From NCBI GenBank assembly GCA_029251505.1, contig JAQXDG010000211.1:1-64000 (forward strand): a stretch of DNA of 64,000 nucleotides, in the 5' to 3' direction. Below the pieces are notes generated by a model. That model did not search any database, was not told the DNA's origin, and saw nothing but the letters and a program-made list of their open reading frames with translations. This stretch comes from Glaciecola sp. (lineage in GTDB: Bacteria > Pseudomonadota > Gammaproteobacteria > Enterobacterales > Alteromonadaceae). The first letter of the stretch is position 1; every line of letters begins with the position of its first letter. The position numbers and the translations under genes are program-made. Shown piece after piece: positions 29,566 to 38,475 of the stretch.

Positions 29566-30912
29566 GTGAACGCTACCGAAATTCGTGCCGCTTGTGCACT
29601 TGCCGCTATTTATATTTTGCGCATGCTAGGATTATTCATGGTCATGCCGGTATTGGCAATTTTAGCAATGGATTACCAAGGCTACACCCCCTGGTTGGTG
29701 GGTTTAGCGATTGGAGGCTATGGCTTGACCCAAGCATTGCTGCAGATCCCCATGGGGATGCTATCGGATCGCATCGGACGTAAGCCAGTCATTGTTGGTG
29801 GCTTAGTATGCTTTGCTATCGGAAGTGTCGTGGCAGGCATAGCTGATAGTATGACATGGTTGATTATTGGTCGGATAATGCAAGGTGCTGGCGCGATTGC
29901 CGGTGCAGTGATGGCATTAGCGGCTGATGTCACGCGCGAATCTCAGCGCACCAAAGTCATGGCAATTATCGGGATCTCGATTGGATTTTCTTTTTATCTG
30001 GCTTTATTACTTGGTCCGGTGCTATCAAGCTCATACGGTTTGAGTGGGATTTTTTATATTACGGCATTATTAAGCGTCGCTGGTATTGGCTTAGTCTTGT
30101 ATATTGTCCCTAACGCCACCAATATTGCGCCAAGTGCCGATACGTTGCCACGACTCTCTCATATCAAAGTCCTGTTCACCCACCCACAGCTGCGTTTATT
30201 GAATATTAGTGTGTGCTTATTGCATATGTTTATTACTATTTTATTTGTACAGTTACCCCGTTTATTGAGCGATAGTGGGATTGCCCTGAGCGCACAATGG
30301 ACATGGTATTTACCGGTATTGTTGTGTTCAATTGTGGGTTTAATGGTACTGATGCGAATAGCCAAAACTCAGCCTAAAGGCGTCATGCTAATCAGTATTG
30401 TTGCCATGACGTTATGCTTTGCAGGACTAGCGTATCATGCTAATGCGACGTTGAATCTACGTTATTTGTATGGCTTTGCGATCGTCTTTTTTATTGGATT
30501 TAATTATCTAGAAGCAAATATTCCAGCACTCGTATCGAGCATTGCCCCAGCCGGCAATAAAGGCAGTGCGATGGGAATTTATGCTAGCTTTCAATTTTTT
30601 GGTGCTTTTTTAGGCGGGATCGTTTCTGGCCTAATGATCAGTTCATTTTCTGAAACAGCGCTGTATACTTTATGTATCTTGATTGGGGTTGTGTGGCTCA
30701 TAATTATTTCAATGTTAAGTCACCATGAGCGCTTAAAACGCGTTACACTTAGCCTTAATCAAACGAATGACTCGGTCGCTGAAATCGCAACGCGATTACA
30801 AGCAATAACCGGTATTAAAGACATCACTGTGGTTGAAGATGAACAGGCGGCATACCTTAAAGTAGACCCCGCCACCTTTGACTTAACGTTAGCACAACAA
30901 GCAGTCCAATAA
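29566..30912 (+). CDS. MFS transporter with C-terminal YAM-type domain (YajR-like)
   Basis: 448 residues: 12 hydrophobic segments, then a soluble ferredoxin-like C-terminal domain (about 395-448, SVAEIATRLQAITGIKDITVVEDEQAAYLKVDP), as in E. coli YajR. MFS motif A is DRIGRKPVIVGG, after TM2. The GTG start has only a weak ribosome site. It is an inner-membrane proton-driven exporter with unknown substrate. It lies 14 bases upstream of ssb, in a uvrA-MFS-ssb arrangement common in marine gammaproteobacteria. Confidence 0.88.
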   Translation: MNATEIRAACALAAIYILRMLGLFMVMPVLAILAMDYQGYTPWLVGLAIGGYGLTQALLQIPMGMLSDRIGRKPVIVGGLVCFAIGSVVAGIADSMTWLIIGRIMQGAGAIAGAVMALAADVTRESQRTKVMAIIGISIGFSFYLALLLGPVLSSSYGLSGIFYITALLSVAGIGLVLYIVPNATNIAPSADTLPRLSHIKVLFTHPQLRLLNISVCLLHMFITILFVQLPRLLSDSGIALSAQWTWYLPVLLCSIVGLMVLMRIAKTQPKGVMLISIVAMTLCFAGLAYHANATLNLRYLYGFAIVFFIGFNYLEANIPALVSSIAPAGNKGSAMGIYASFQFFGAFLGGIVSGLMISSFSETALYTLCILIGVVWLIIISMLSHHERLKRVTLSLNQTNDSVAEIATRLQAITGIKDITVVEDEQAAYLKVDPATFDLTLAQQAVQ

Positions 30913-30926
30913 ACACGAGGTAGCAA

Positions 30927-31481
30927 ATGGCGACTAAAGGCGTAAACAAAGTAATAATCGTAGGTAACTTAGGTAACGATCCTGAGATCCGTAATTTGCC
31001 CAATGGCGGCGCAGTCGCTAATTTGAGTGTGGCTACTAGTGAAAGCTGGAAAGACCAACAAGGTCAACCACAAGAACGCACCGAATGGCATCGCGTTACT
31101 ATGTATCGTCGTCTTGCTGAGATTGCGGGTGAGTACTTGAAAAAAGGCTCACAAGTATACCTAGAAGGTAAATTGCAAACTCGTAAATGGCAGGATCAAC
31201 AAGGTAATGACCGTTACACAACTGAAATCATTGCTGATCAAATGCAAATGTTAGGTGGTCGTACTGGCGGCGGTCAAGGTGGTAACATGGGCGGCGGTGG
31301 TTATAACCAACCACAACAAAGTAATCAAGGTGGTAATGGCGGCGGTTACAACCAAGCACCACAGCAAAACAATCAAGGTGGCGGTCAAGGCGGTTATAAC
31401 AAACCACCACAACAAGCTCCTTCAGCTCCTCAGGCGCCTAAAGAACCTGATTTTGAATTTGATGACGATATTCCTTTTTAG
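30927..31481 (+). CDS. ssb: Single-stranded DNA-binding protein SSB
   Basis: 184 residues. The OB-fold (1-110) opens with [22 protein letters not shown] and has the Trp/Phe contacts [20 protein letters not shown] Gly/Gln/Asn-rich flexible linker (about 111-170) contains a threefold repeat, then the acidic tip [10 protein letters not shown] that recruits repair and replication proteins. It is co-transcribed with the transporter upstream and followed by a strong terminator. Confidence 0.97.
   Translation: MATKGVNKVIIVGNLGNDPEIRNLPNGGAVANLSVATSESWKDQQGQPQERTEWHRVTMYRRLAEIAGEYLKKGSQVYLEGKLQTRKWQDQQGNDRYTTEIIADQMQMLGGRTGGGQGGNMGGGGYNQPQQSNQGGNGGGYNQAPQQNNQGGGQGGYNKPPQQAPSAPQAPKEPDFEFDDDIPF
31296..31415 (+). 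repeat. Tandem repeats in the SSB linker
   Basis: Three imperfect copies of a GGYNQxPQQxNQGG-like unit, about 45 bases each, encoding the disordered linker of SSB. Confidence 0.7.
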
Positions 31482-31520
31482 CATCGAACACAACATCCGA
31501 AAATAATCACCTTATCTAAC

Positions 31521-31543
31521 GCCCTTATTACAAGGGCTTTTTT
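31521..31543 (+). terminator. Terminator after ssb
   Basis: GCCCTT (31521-31526), a five-base loop, then AAGGGC (31532-31537) and six T. Confidence 0.9.
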
Positions 31544-31563
31544 ACATAATTTGGCAATGAATA

Positions 31564-31992
31564 ATGATTAACACTAAAATATATAAAGCGGTTTATAGTT
31601 TATCTGAGCAGCTAATGAAAGCTGCCAATAGCAATGACCAAGACTCATTCGATCAATTATTCGCTGAATTACAAGCGATATGCGACGATAACGAAGATAC
31701 CAACAAAGACCATCCTGAACAGTGGGAAACATTGGCTGATTTTACCGCCGATTTAGACGAAGCGGTTGCCGGATATGAAAAAGCATTGACCAAAGCGAAG
31801 GCGATTAATTCAAAAGATCATATGTCCTCAATTGCGCTATCCATGGCGCTTTTACAAATAGAACTGGGTCATACCGATGCGGCAATAGATAATCTGAAAA
31901 ATGCCAAAATCAGTGCCAATAAAATTGAAGACAAAGAGCTTAAAGCCGAAATACATGATCGACTTGAAGCGCTTGTAGATGGCTCGTATTAA
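31564..31992 (+). CDS. Small helical-repeat (TPR-like) protein, unknown function
   Basis: 142 residues, acidic and Ala/Asp/Lys-rich, all helical in pattern. TPR-like helices are visible: FTADLDEAVAGYEKALTKAKAINSKDHMSSIALSMALLQIELGHTDAAIDNLKNAKISANKIEDKELKAEIHDRLEAL. No signal peptide or membrane helix, so cytoplasmic, probably a protein-protein scaffold. It takes the place where Vibrio carries mshH/csrD, between ssb and mshI, but resembles neither. It is bounded by terminators on both sides, so transcribed alone. Confidence 0.7.
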   Translation: MINTKIYKAVYSLSEQLMKAANSNDQDSFDQLFAELQAICDDNEDTNKDHPEQWETLADFTADLDEAVAGYEKALTKAKAINSKDHMSSIALSMALLQIELGHTDAAIDNLKNAKISANKIEDKELKAEIHDRLEALVDGSY

Positions 31993-32022
31993 TCCAACGC
32001 CTCATCTCAACTAAATCCACTA

Positions 32023-32049
32023 AGCCCAGCATTTTTGTTGGGCTTTTTT
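32023..32049 (+). terminator. Terminator after the TPR-like gene
   Basis: AGCCCA (32023-32028) pairs with TGGGCT (32039-32044) around a ten-base loop, followed by a T run. The rest of the gap to mshI (to 32348) is leader and promoter region, described separately. Confidence 0.85.
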
Positions 32050-32127
32050 GTGACGGTCGCTTTAATGCCCAGCATCATCAATAGTTCGATTAGCGGAAAT
32101 CCCTTGCCACGACGATGCCCCCAAAAT

Positions 32128-32150
32128 GACAATTACCTGTCGCAATTGTC
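32128..32150. promoter_or_regulatory. Inverted repeat upstream of msh operon
   Basis: GACAATT (32128-32134) and AATTGTC (32144-32150), perfect seven-base arms with a nine-base spacer. It lies about 100 bases upstream of the candidate sigma-54 promoter, the usual place for an activator site. The regulator is unknown. Confidence 0.35.
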
Positions 32151-32200
32151 GTATCCGCTCTAAAAATTAGTGTCAATTTGTCTAAAGTAAAAATGATGAA

Positions 32201-32212
32201 TGTCGATATAAA
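32201..32212 (+). promoter_or_regulatory. 12-mer shared with the mshC upstream region
   Basis: TGTCGATATAAA, identical to 42205-42216 upstream of mshC. It could be a common regulator site or a -10-like element; no good -35 lies at the right distance here. Confidence 0.35.
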
Positions 32213-32248
32213 TGTCATGGAATGTATATATACCTGCACTTTTACTTT

Positions 32249-32266
32249 TCGGCAGGAAAATTGCAA
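32249..32266 (+). promoter_or_regulatory. Candidate sigma-54 promoter of the msh operon
   Basis: TCGGCAGGAAAATTGCAA has GG (32251-32252) and GC (32263-32264) ten bases apart, with CA and TTGCA as in the consensus TGGCAC-N5-TTGCA; the C of GGCAC is replaced by G. Transcription would start near 32276 and give a leader of about 70 bases. Confidence 0.45.
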
Positions 32267-32280
32267 CAAGATATTATTGT

Positions 32281-32298
32281 AGCAACATTGATGTTGCT
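32281..32298. repeat. Perfect inverted repeat in the msh leader
   Basis: AGCAACATTGATGTTGCT: eight-base arms with a two-base centre, 50 bases upstream of the mshI start. It lies within the predicted transcript; a hairpin with this tiny loop is strained, so a protein operator is equally likely. Confidence 0.4.
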
Positions 32299-32348
32299 CA
32301 ATAGAGAACGGAATCTAGCACTTACGGTGCAAGAGCAAAGGAATGACA

Positions 32349-33299
32349 ATGCAAATAAGTTGGCGCCAGTACCTGACATTGAAACTTGCCAAGCGCAATG
32401 CGATATTTTCGTTAGGTATTTCTGTTGGAAAACATACTCATTATGTCGTCGGGTTAGTCAAACAAGGCGCTGAAGTCTATTGGGCACATGCCTGTCAGTT
32501 TGATATCACCTCGTTTAAATCTGAATTTAGTCTGTGGATAAAGGCCAATAATTTGGCTGGCACACCGACCTATATATCCTATACCGAATCCTACTATCAA
32601 TTACTTCAAGTCGATCGTCCGGATGTCGAAGAAAACGAAGTTCACACAGCATTACAATGGCCACTTAAAGAATTACTCACCATCAATAAAGAAGTCGCCT
32701 ACGATTATTTTGATTTGCCGGTACAAATCTCCGGACAACACAAGATCAATACCGTGGCGATTGAATATCACCACATCGAATCAATGAGTCAACTGATGCT
32801 TGATTTGCATTTGGATCTCAAGCAAATTGTGGTCGAAGAAATTGCCACTTGTGAATTAGTCCACAGCCATTCCGAAGCAGTGTTAACACTGGTACAAGAG
32901 CTGAGTGGTGAAATCTGTCTGACCATCATCAAGGACAACCGACTTTATATGACGCGTCGCTTACGTGGTTTTGATAATCTTGGGCAGTTTTCACCGGATG
33001 AGTTACGTATGGGGATCATTGAATCCCTGTGTATTCAAATCCAACGCTCACTAGATTATTTCAGTAATCAGTTACGCCAACCGCCAATCAAACATATCTT
33101 TGTACGACTCCCTATTGATCATCAAGATATTATCGCTGAGGATATTGAAAAAGTCATTGATATGCCGGTATCGCTACTGACACCAGCTATTGCTATGAAA
33201 ATTGATATCAATATCAATGATTTTAGTCTCAATGCGCTAGGTGCTGCGATGATTGCTTTACACAAAAGTAACTCTCGTTCGACACATGAGGCGGCTTGA
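32349..33299 (+). CDS. mshI: MSHA biogenesis protein MshI (PilM-like)
   Basis: 316 residues from the ATG at 32349, which sits six bases after AAAGGA; the ATG at 32343 abuts that site and is less likely. An actin-fold PilM-like N-terminus is recognisable (FSLGISVGKHTHYVVGLVK), and the family's central and C-terminal segments (LVQELSGEICLTIIKDNRLYMTRRLRGF, IQIQRSLDYFSNQL) follow. It is a cytoplasmic partner of the inner-membrane pilus platform. First gene of the msh operon; mshI2 follows with a one-base stop/start overlap (TGATG). Confidence 0.85.
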   Translation: MQISWRQYLTLKLAKRNAIFSLGISVGKHTHYVVGLVKQGAEVYWAHACQFDITSFKSEFSLWIKANNLAGTPTYISYTESYYQLLQVDRPDVEENEVHTALQWPLKELLTINKEVAYDYFDLPVQISGQHKINTVAIEYHHIESMSQLMLDLHLDLKQIVVEEIATCELVHSHSEAVLTLVQELSGEICLTIIKDNRLYMTRRLRGFDNLGQFSPDELRMGIIESLCIQIQRSLDYFSNQLRQPPIKHIFVRLPIDHQDIIAEDIEKVIDMPVSLLTPAIAMKIDININDFSLNALGAAMIALHKSNSRSTHEAA

Positions 33300-33892
33300 T
33301 GAAACATACCATTAATCTGTTACCTAATGCGCTTAAACCACAATTAGAGCTCTTAACGATATATACCGTAATGATTGCTATGATGCTTTCGTTCATGTCG
33401 ATGTTTGGTATGAGTAGTTATATGGATCATGACAAGCGTTTGTTAATCATGGAGCGAGATGCTTTGGGCAGTGAAATTAATCGCAAAATTTCGGTCCTCA
33501 ATGTCATTAATGCTGAACTAGAAAATCGCTTAGAAGATCCCATGCTTATCCAAAGCACGAAAAGCCATGAGTCTCAGCTCAAGCAAAAAAAACGCCTTGT
33601 CGCAGAACTACAATCACGTGATCCACTTCTTGAACATAGCTTTGCCGAATTACTTGAAGCGCTAGCGCTCAACCATAGTGACGAATTATGGTTAACTTCA
33701 ATTACTGTCATCGGTGAAGATATGTTATTTGCGGGTCACGCCGCAGCACCAAGCGCATTGCCAAAATGGATAACGCAATTGAGTAAGACCAAATATTTTG
33801 CAGGTCGAGAATTTGACAGCGCGAAACTGCAATTAAAAGATGAGCAATTGGTGTTTGAACTGCGCACAAGCAAAGGAGAAGATACACGATGA
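33299..33892 (+). CDS. mshI2: MSHA biogenesis protein MshI2 (PilN-like)
   Basis: 197 residues from the ATG overlapping the mshI stop. The N-terminal HTINLLPNAL is a PilN/MshI2 opening that binds PilM-like MshI. One transmembrane helix (about 20-40, LTIYTVMIAMMLSFMSMFGM) is followed by a periplasmic coiled coil and a ferredoxin-like domain (LLEALALNHSDELWLTSITVIGEDMLFAGHA). Bitopic inner-membrane protein. It overlaps mshJ by four bases. Confidence 0.85.
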   Translation: MKHTINLLPNALKPQLELLTIYTVMIAMMLSFMSMFGMSSYMDHDKRLLIMERDALGSEINRKISVLNVINAELENRLEDPMLIQSTKSHESQLKQKKRLVAELQSRDPLLEHSFAELLEALALNHSDELWLTSITVIGEDMLFAGHAAAPSALPKWITQLSKTKYFAGREFDSAKLQLKDEQLVFELRTSKGEDTR

Positions 33893-34545
33893 AAAATTTA
33901 TCGTTAATCGCACAATTAAATTTAAAATATGGGACATGTTCACCACGCGAAAAAATCTTGGCGATGATGATAGCCTCCTTTTTATCAGCATATCTTGCTT
34001 ATGAATTATTAGTATTTCCTATTGCTAAAGAAATTAACATCATTGAGGCGTCTATCACCAGCTCCTACGATCGGTTAAACAAGATCGAGACGGAACTCGA
34101 TCAAGTCAATATTCGGATCGCAACGGATCCTAACGAACCCTTAAAAGAACGCATTGAACGCTTATCAGCGCGCATCGCACAGTTAGATAATAACTTTCAA
34201 GATCAAATCAACGAACTGATCCCGGCAGAACAAATGCCCAAGGTATTAGAAACCCTGTTTAGCAAATCGTTCAAACTCGCATTAATTGAAATGCGCTCTA
34301 TCGAACCGTTGGATTTATTTGCCAAAGATGAAGATAAACGGGACGTTAGCTTATATCAACATGGAATGCGCTTGGTGTTTAAAGGTGATTATTTTGATGT
34401 ACAACATTTTTTACAGGAAATAGAAACAATGCCATTTCAGTTGTATTGGCATTCATTAGAGTATCGAGTTGAGGCGTATCCGCTGGCCTTAGTCGAAATT
34501 GAGTTATTTACGTTAAGTTCAAATGAGGCATTCATCGGTGTATAA
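33889..34545 (+). CDS. mshJ: MSHA biogenesis protein MshJ (PilO-like)
   Basis: 218 residues. N-terminal membrane helix (about 24-42, ILAMMIASFLSAYLAYELLVF) after the SPREK motif shared with PilO/GspM-type proteins, then a periplasmic coiled coil (55-105) and a C-terminal ferredoxin-like domain with FKGDYFDVQHFLQEIETMPFQLYWHSLEYRV. It forms the inner-membrane alignment complex with MshI2. Translationally coupled to mshI2 (ATGA overlap). Confidence 0.85.
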   Translation: MKNLSLIAQLNLKYGTCSPREKILAMMIASFLSAYLAYELLVFPIAKEINIIEASITSSYDRLNKIETELDQVNIRIATDPNEPLKERIERLSARIAQLDNNFQDQINELIPAEQMPKVLETLFSKSFKLALIEMRSIEPLDLFAKDEDKRDVSLYQHGMRLVFKGDYFDVQHFLQEIETMPFQLYWHSLEYRVEAYPLALVEIELFTLSSNEAFIGV

Positions 34546-34546
34546 C

Positions 34547-34906
34547 ATGATTATTCCTATTATAATTTGCACATTATTTGCCAGCTCCAGTGCGCTAGGG
34601 CAAGGTAATGTATTGGTCGAATTGAAAGATCCAACACGTCCTAAAAACTTCACCGTCACTCCCTTAACGAGTAGCAACCAGAAAGCGTTGCCTCCGATTA
34701 AGGTCACTGCAATTTTTGCTTCACCTAAACAACATTATGCCGTTATTGATGGCCAATCATTTGTCCAGGGCGACACCATTCGGGATTATGTCATTGAATC
34801 AATAGGTCGCCAACGCGTTGTGCTTGCACAGATCAAAAACGGCATTACTCAACTTACTACCCTATCTGTATTTGAAGAAGAAGTGAAATCTTATGTTAAA
34901 CAATAA
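34547..34906 (+). CDS. mshK: MSHA biogenesis protein MshK (PilP/GspC-like)
   Basis: 119 residues from the ATG at 34547, one base after the mshJ stop; an ATG at 34523 inside mshJ is an alternative. A cleavable signal (MIIPIIICTLFASSSALGQG) is followed by DPTRP, typical of MshK/PilP (binding the secretin), and a small beta domain (IKVTAIFASPKQHYAVIDGQSFVQGD...). Periplasmic link between inner-membrane complex and MshL. It overlaps mshL by 14 bases. Confidence 0.82.
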   Translation: MIIPIIICTLFASSSALGQGNVLVELKDPTRPKNFTVTPLTSSNQKALPPIKVTAIFASPKQHYAVIDGQSFVQGDTIRDYVIESIGRQRVVLAQIKNGITQLTTLSVFEEEVKSYVKQ

Positions 34907-36557
34907 ATATTTATCTATTTTGATTGCCACCACCAGTTTATCCATCGCCGGTTGTGCTAACACTCAACATTCAACCGATGTTGCAGGTGAACTTGCTTTG
35001 AATGTTGCCGAAGCACAGCGCTTTACTGAAGCACAGAGTACGAAGGTAAATGTACCCAGTGATTTGCTTGCAGCCTACAAACCGAATGTACCAACGGCAC
35101 AAGAGTTGGTCATGGATAGCGCCAAATACGATATCAACGCACAAAATATTGATGCAGCGAGTTTTTTTGCTAATTTAGTCAAAGATACGCCATATAGTGT
35201 CGCTGTTCATCCAGAGGTAATAGGGTCGATTTCATTGGACCTAAAACAAGTACCATTAGAACAAGTATTTAGCTTAGTTTCCGACCTGTACGGTTTTCAG
35301 ATTGAACGTAAACAAAGTATTTTTCGCATTTTTCCATCCGGTATGCGGACCGAAACATTTAACGTCAACTATCTATTAATGCAACGAGATGGCACAACCC
35401 AAACCAGCATTATTTCGGGCGGCGTATCGCAAAATAGTCAAAACAATAATCAAAACCAAGGTAACAACTCCGGGTCCCAAATGGGCGGCCAAGGTAATCA
35501 AGGCGGATTTGGTGGCGGCCAAAACAACCAGCAAAATACGAATGGCACTATGATTTCAACCCGTACCGAAACCAATTTTTGGAAAGATTTAGAAGTGAGT
35601 CTAAAAACCATGATCGGTACGGACAAAGGTAGAGCGGTGTTTGTCACTCCACAAGCCGGTTTGGTCACGGTACGTGCCCTGCCTGAAGAAATTCGTAGCA
35701 TTCGTGATTTTCTGGATATTTCCGAAACCAATTTACAACGCCAAGTGGTGTTAGAAGCGCGGATATTAGAAGTTGAACTCAAAGATGAATACCAACAAGG
35801 AATCAATTGGGGCACCATTGCCAAAACGATTGGTACCACTGCGTTTGGCTTTAGTACCACAGCAGGTAATTTTGGCAATCAAATCACCCCATCATTAGGC
35901 GGTGTAACGAGCTTGTCGTTTGTTAATCAAGATTTTTCTGGGGTGCTATCGTTACTAGAAACTCAAGGCGATGTCCAGGTTCTCTCTAGTCCACGAGTCA
36001 CCGCAACCAACAATCAAAAAGCCGTTATCAAAGTTGGAAATGATGAATACTTCGTGACTGACGTATCGAGTCAAAATACGATTACCTCGACCACTACGTC
36101 AGTGGTACCGGATATCGAATTGACACCATTTTTCTCCGGGATTGCGCTGGATGTAACTCCGCAAATTGATGAAAACCACTCAATTTTATTACATGTCCAC
36201 CCATCAGTTATCGAAACCCAGGAACAAGAAAAAATCGTCACCCTCAATGAAGAAAATATCGTTTTGCCGTTAGCGCAAAGCACCATCCGTGAATCCGATA
36301 CGATCATCAAAGCCATGTCAGGTGAGATTGTCGTCATTGGTGGTTTAATGCAATCCATCACTGACGACTTGTATTCACAGACGCCTATATTGGGCGATCT
36401 CCCTTTTATCGGTAACTTGTTTAGAAACAAGAAGCAGCGCGAAGTGAAAAAAGAACTCATTATTTTAATTAAACCGACCATTGTTGAATCGGGTACTTGG
36501 CATCAGCAGATGAAGCGCAGCCAACACCAGATGGATGAATGGTTATCGGTTAAATAA
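34893..36557 (+). CDS. mshL: MSHA secretin MshL
   Basis: 554 residues. Lipoprotein signal with lipobox SIAGC (C21). An STN-type domain (about 75-140, YDINAQNIDAASFFANLVKD...VHPEVIGSISLDLKQVPLEQVFSLV) is followed by a Gln/Asn/Gly-rich low-complexity linker (about 172-222) and the secretin barrel domain (about 275-535) ending GEIVVIGGLMQS...PILGDLPFIGNLFRNKKQREVKKELIILIKP. It forms the outer-membrane pore through which the pilus exits. The linker length probably varies in strains. Confidence 0.95.
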   Translation: MLNNKYLSILIATTSLSIAGCANTQHSTDVAGELALNVAEAQRFTEAQSTKVNVPSDLLAAYKPNVPTAQELVMDSAKYDINAQNIDAASFFANLVKDTPYSVAVHPEVIGSISLDLKQVPLEQVFSLVSDLYGFQIERKQSIFRIFPSGMRTETFNVNYLLMQRDGTTQTSIISGGVSQNSQNNNQNQGNNSGSQMGGQGNQGGFGGGQNNQQNTNGTMISTRTETNFWKDLEVSLKTMIGTDKGRAVFVTPQAGLVTVRALPEEIRSIRDFLDISETNLQRQVVLEARILEVELKDEYQQGINWGTIAKTIGTTAFGFSTTAGNFGNQITPSLGGVTSLSFVNQDFSGVLSLLETQGDVQVLSSPRVTATNNQKAVIKVGNDEYFVTDVSSQNTITSTTTSVVPDIELTPFFSGIALDVTPQIDENHSILLHVHPSVIETQEQEKIVTLNEENIVLPLAQSTIRESDTIIKAMSGEIVVIGGLMQSITDDLYSQTPILGDLPFIGNLFRNKKQREVKKELIILIKPTIVESGTWHQQMKRSQHQMDEWLSVK

Positions 36558-36591
36558 CCGAACAATGCACGCTTAAAAGGATTAACCACGC

Positions 36592-37506
36592 ATGTATTTA
36601 TCGTATTTTAATTGTCAATATTGGCCATTTTCATTAACCCCAAACACCAATCAATATTTTGGGGCGACATGTCATAATGAAGCGATCATCACGCTCAACC
36701 ATGCATTATTAAGTGGTGAAGGCTTCATTAAAGTAGTTGGTGAAGTGGGTACGGGCAAAACATTATTGTGCCGTAAATTACTCAATGAATTACCCGCCAG
36801 CGTCCACACCGCCTATATTCCTAATCCGCATTTAGCCCCCAACGAATTACGCCATGCGGTGGCCAATGAATTGGGCGTTAATTTGGCGCTCAACTCCGAT
36901 CAACAGGAGTTTACCCAAGCGATCCAAACGCGCTTAGTCGCGTTGCATCAAGCGTTTGATCATGTCGTCCTGGTCATAGATGAAGCTCAGGCATTGCCTG
37001 TTGAAAGCATGGAAGCTTTGCGACTGATCACCAATTTTGAAACCGAAACACATAAGTTGTTACAAGTTGTGCTGTTAGGCCAACCAGAGTTAGATGAAAA
37101 AATCGCGCTGCCCGAACTGCGACAATTAAAACAACGGATCACCTTTTCATGTCAGCTTAGTGAGCTTGATGCTGAACAAATTTACTACTATGTCCGTCAT
37201 CGAATGGTCAAAGCTGGGTATCAAGGCCCTGAGATTTTTAGTCGTGATGTGTGCCGCATGATCAAACAAGCGACACGAGGTACGCCACGCATTATCAATG
37301 TTCTGAGCCATAAAATCTTAATGTTGATGTATGGCAAAGGGTTAAAAATGGCTACGCCTGAACTCGTGAAATTAGCGGCTCAAGACACCGAAGCATGTCA
37401 CAAAGTCAGCTTACCATGGCGCTTAAACGCCAAGGCGCAATGGCGGGCTGCATGTCTCGTCACCGTTGGTTTATGCGGAGCGCTGTTGTTATTTCCACTG
37501 GCGTAA
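36592..37506 (+). CDS. mshM: MSHA biogenesis ATPase MshM (ExeA-like)
   Basis: 304 residues. AAA ATPase of the ExeA/GspA family: N-terminal YLSYFNCQYWPFSLTPNTNQYFG, Walker A GEVGTGKT (50-57), Walker B VLVIDEAQAL, sensor RQRITFSCQL and TRGTPRIINVLSHKIL. A single C-terminal hydrophobic helix (about 284-302, AACLVTVGLCGALLLFPL) anchors it to the inner membrane, where relatives help assemble or localise the secretin. Preceded by AAGGA nine bases before the ATG. Confidence 0.9.
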   Translation: MYLSYFNCQYWPFSLTPNTNQYFGATCHNEAIITLNHALLSGEGFIKVVGEVGTGKTLLCRKLLNELPASVHTAYIPNPHLAPNELRHAVANELGVNLALNSDQQEFTQAIQTRLVALHQAFDHVVLVIDEAQALPVESMEALRLITNFETETHKLLQVVLLGQPELDEKIALPELRQLKQRITFSCQLSELDAEQIYYYVRHRMVKAGYQGPEIFSRDVCRMIKQATRGTPRIINVLSHKILMLMYGKGLKMATPELVKLAAQDTEACHKVSLPWRLNAKAQWRAACLVTVGLCGALLLFPLA

Positions 37507-37563
37507 GGTAAAGACACCTGCCTACGCCCGAATAATTAAGTTCTTTATCCATAAGGAAATGTG

Positions 37564-38475
37564 ATGAGTACTGTCAATCAAATGTTACATGATCTCAACG
37601 CGCGCACAGGCGATTTAGCGATGAACGGTGCCGAAACATATGCGCCTATTGAACCCGTTCGCATCAATAAGACAACAAAATACATCGTTGGAACAGCCTG
37701 CTTTGCTGTACTTGCTATCATACTTATGACGCAAAACGTGAGCACCTATAACCGCACGATACCCGTGGATGACATCGGACAGGTCAATACACAGAGTCAG
37801 CAACCGAGCGCGCAGTCAACAGCCACCATACTCGCGTCGGATGCCATGCCTGCAACTGCCGCCCCAACGTCGCAAACAGCAGATATCGTCGCATCAGCAA
37901 CACAAATGAAAATCATCCCAAGCGTAGATGATGTAACTAATACGCGCATCGATGTGGCTCCATTCGACGGCTATATGCAAGTTAATACCAGTAATGGCGA
38001 AGGGCGCTTTATTGCAGGTTTGCAAGATAAAGCCCGACTTGCGATACAAAGTAATAATACCCAAAGTGCCATTCAAGCCCTACAAGCGTTACTTACGGCT
38101 AAACCTTATGATCATGCTTCACGACTGTTATTAAGCCGCTTATATTTTCAATCCAATCAATCTGATAAAGCGTTAAATTTACTGCAAGCAGCGCCATCTG
38201 AAGATGATTTATCAATCGAATTTTTAGGTTTTCGTGCAAGTCTTTATACCGAAGCAGGAGAGCACCTCAATGCAATTAGCGATTATCAGGTGCTGACACG
38301 ACTAGAGCCGACTAATGTGCGTTGGCAGTTGGGTATTGCCATTGCTTATGATCAAATTGACGCTTATCAAGATGCTAAATTTGCCTATGAACAAGTCAAA
38401 TTAATTGGTGATTTACCCACTAATATTTTTACGTTTATCGATGAACGAATCACCATATTAAAGGATTTAATATGA
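37564..38475 (+). CDS. mshN: MSHA biogenesis TPR protein MshN
   Basis: 303 residues from the ATG at 37564, six bases after AAGGA; a GTG at 37561 is closer to the site and less likely. A cytoplasmic N-terminal tail (STVNQMLHDLNAR, typical of MshN), one transmembrane helix (about 40-57) and a periplasmic domain: a Thr/Ala/Ser-rich linker, then TPR helices (about 150-300, LAIQSNNTQSAIQALQALLTAKPYDHASRLLLSRLYFQSNQSDKALNLLQAAP). Probably a MshL/MshM partner. It overlaps mshE by four bases. Confidence 0.85.
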   Translation: MSTVNQMLHDLNARTGDLAMNGAETYAPIEPVRINKTTKYIVGTACFAVLAIILMTQNVSTYNRTIPVDDIGQVNTQSQQPSAQSTATILASDAMPATAAPTSQTADIVASATQMKIIPSVDDVTNTRIDVAPFDGYMQVNTSNGEGRFIAGLQDKARLAIQSNNTQSAIQALQALLTAKPYDHASRLLLSRLYFQSNQSDKALNLLQAAPSEDDLSIEFLGFRASLYTEAGEHLNAISDYQVLTRLEPTNVRWQLGIAIAYDQIDAYQDAKFAYEQVKLIGDLPTNIFTFIDERITILKDLI

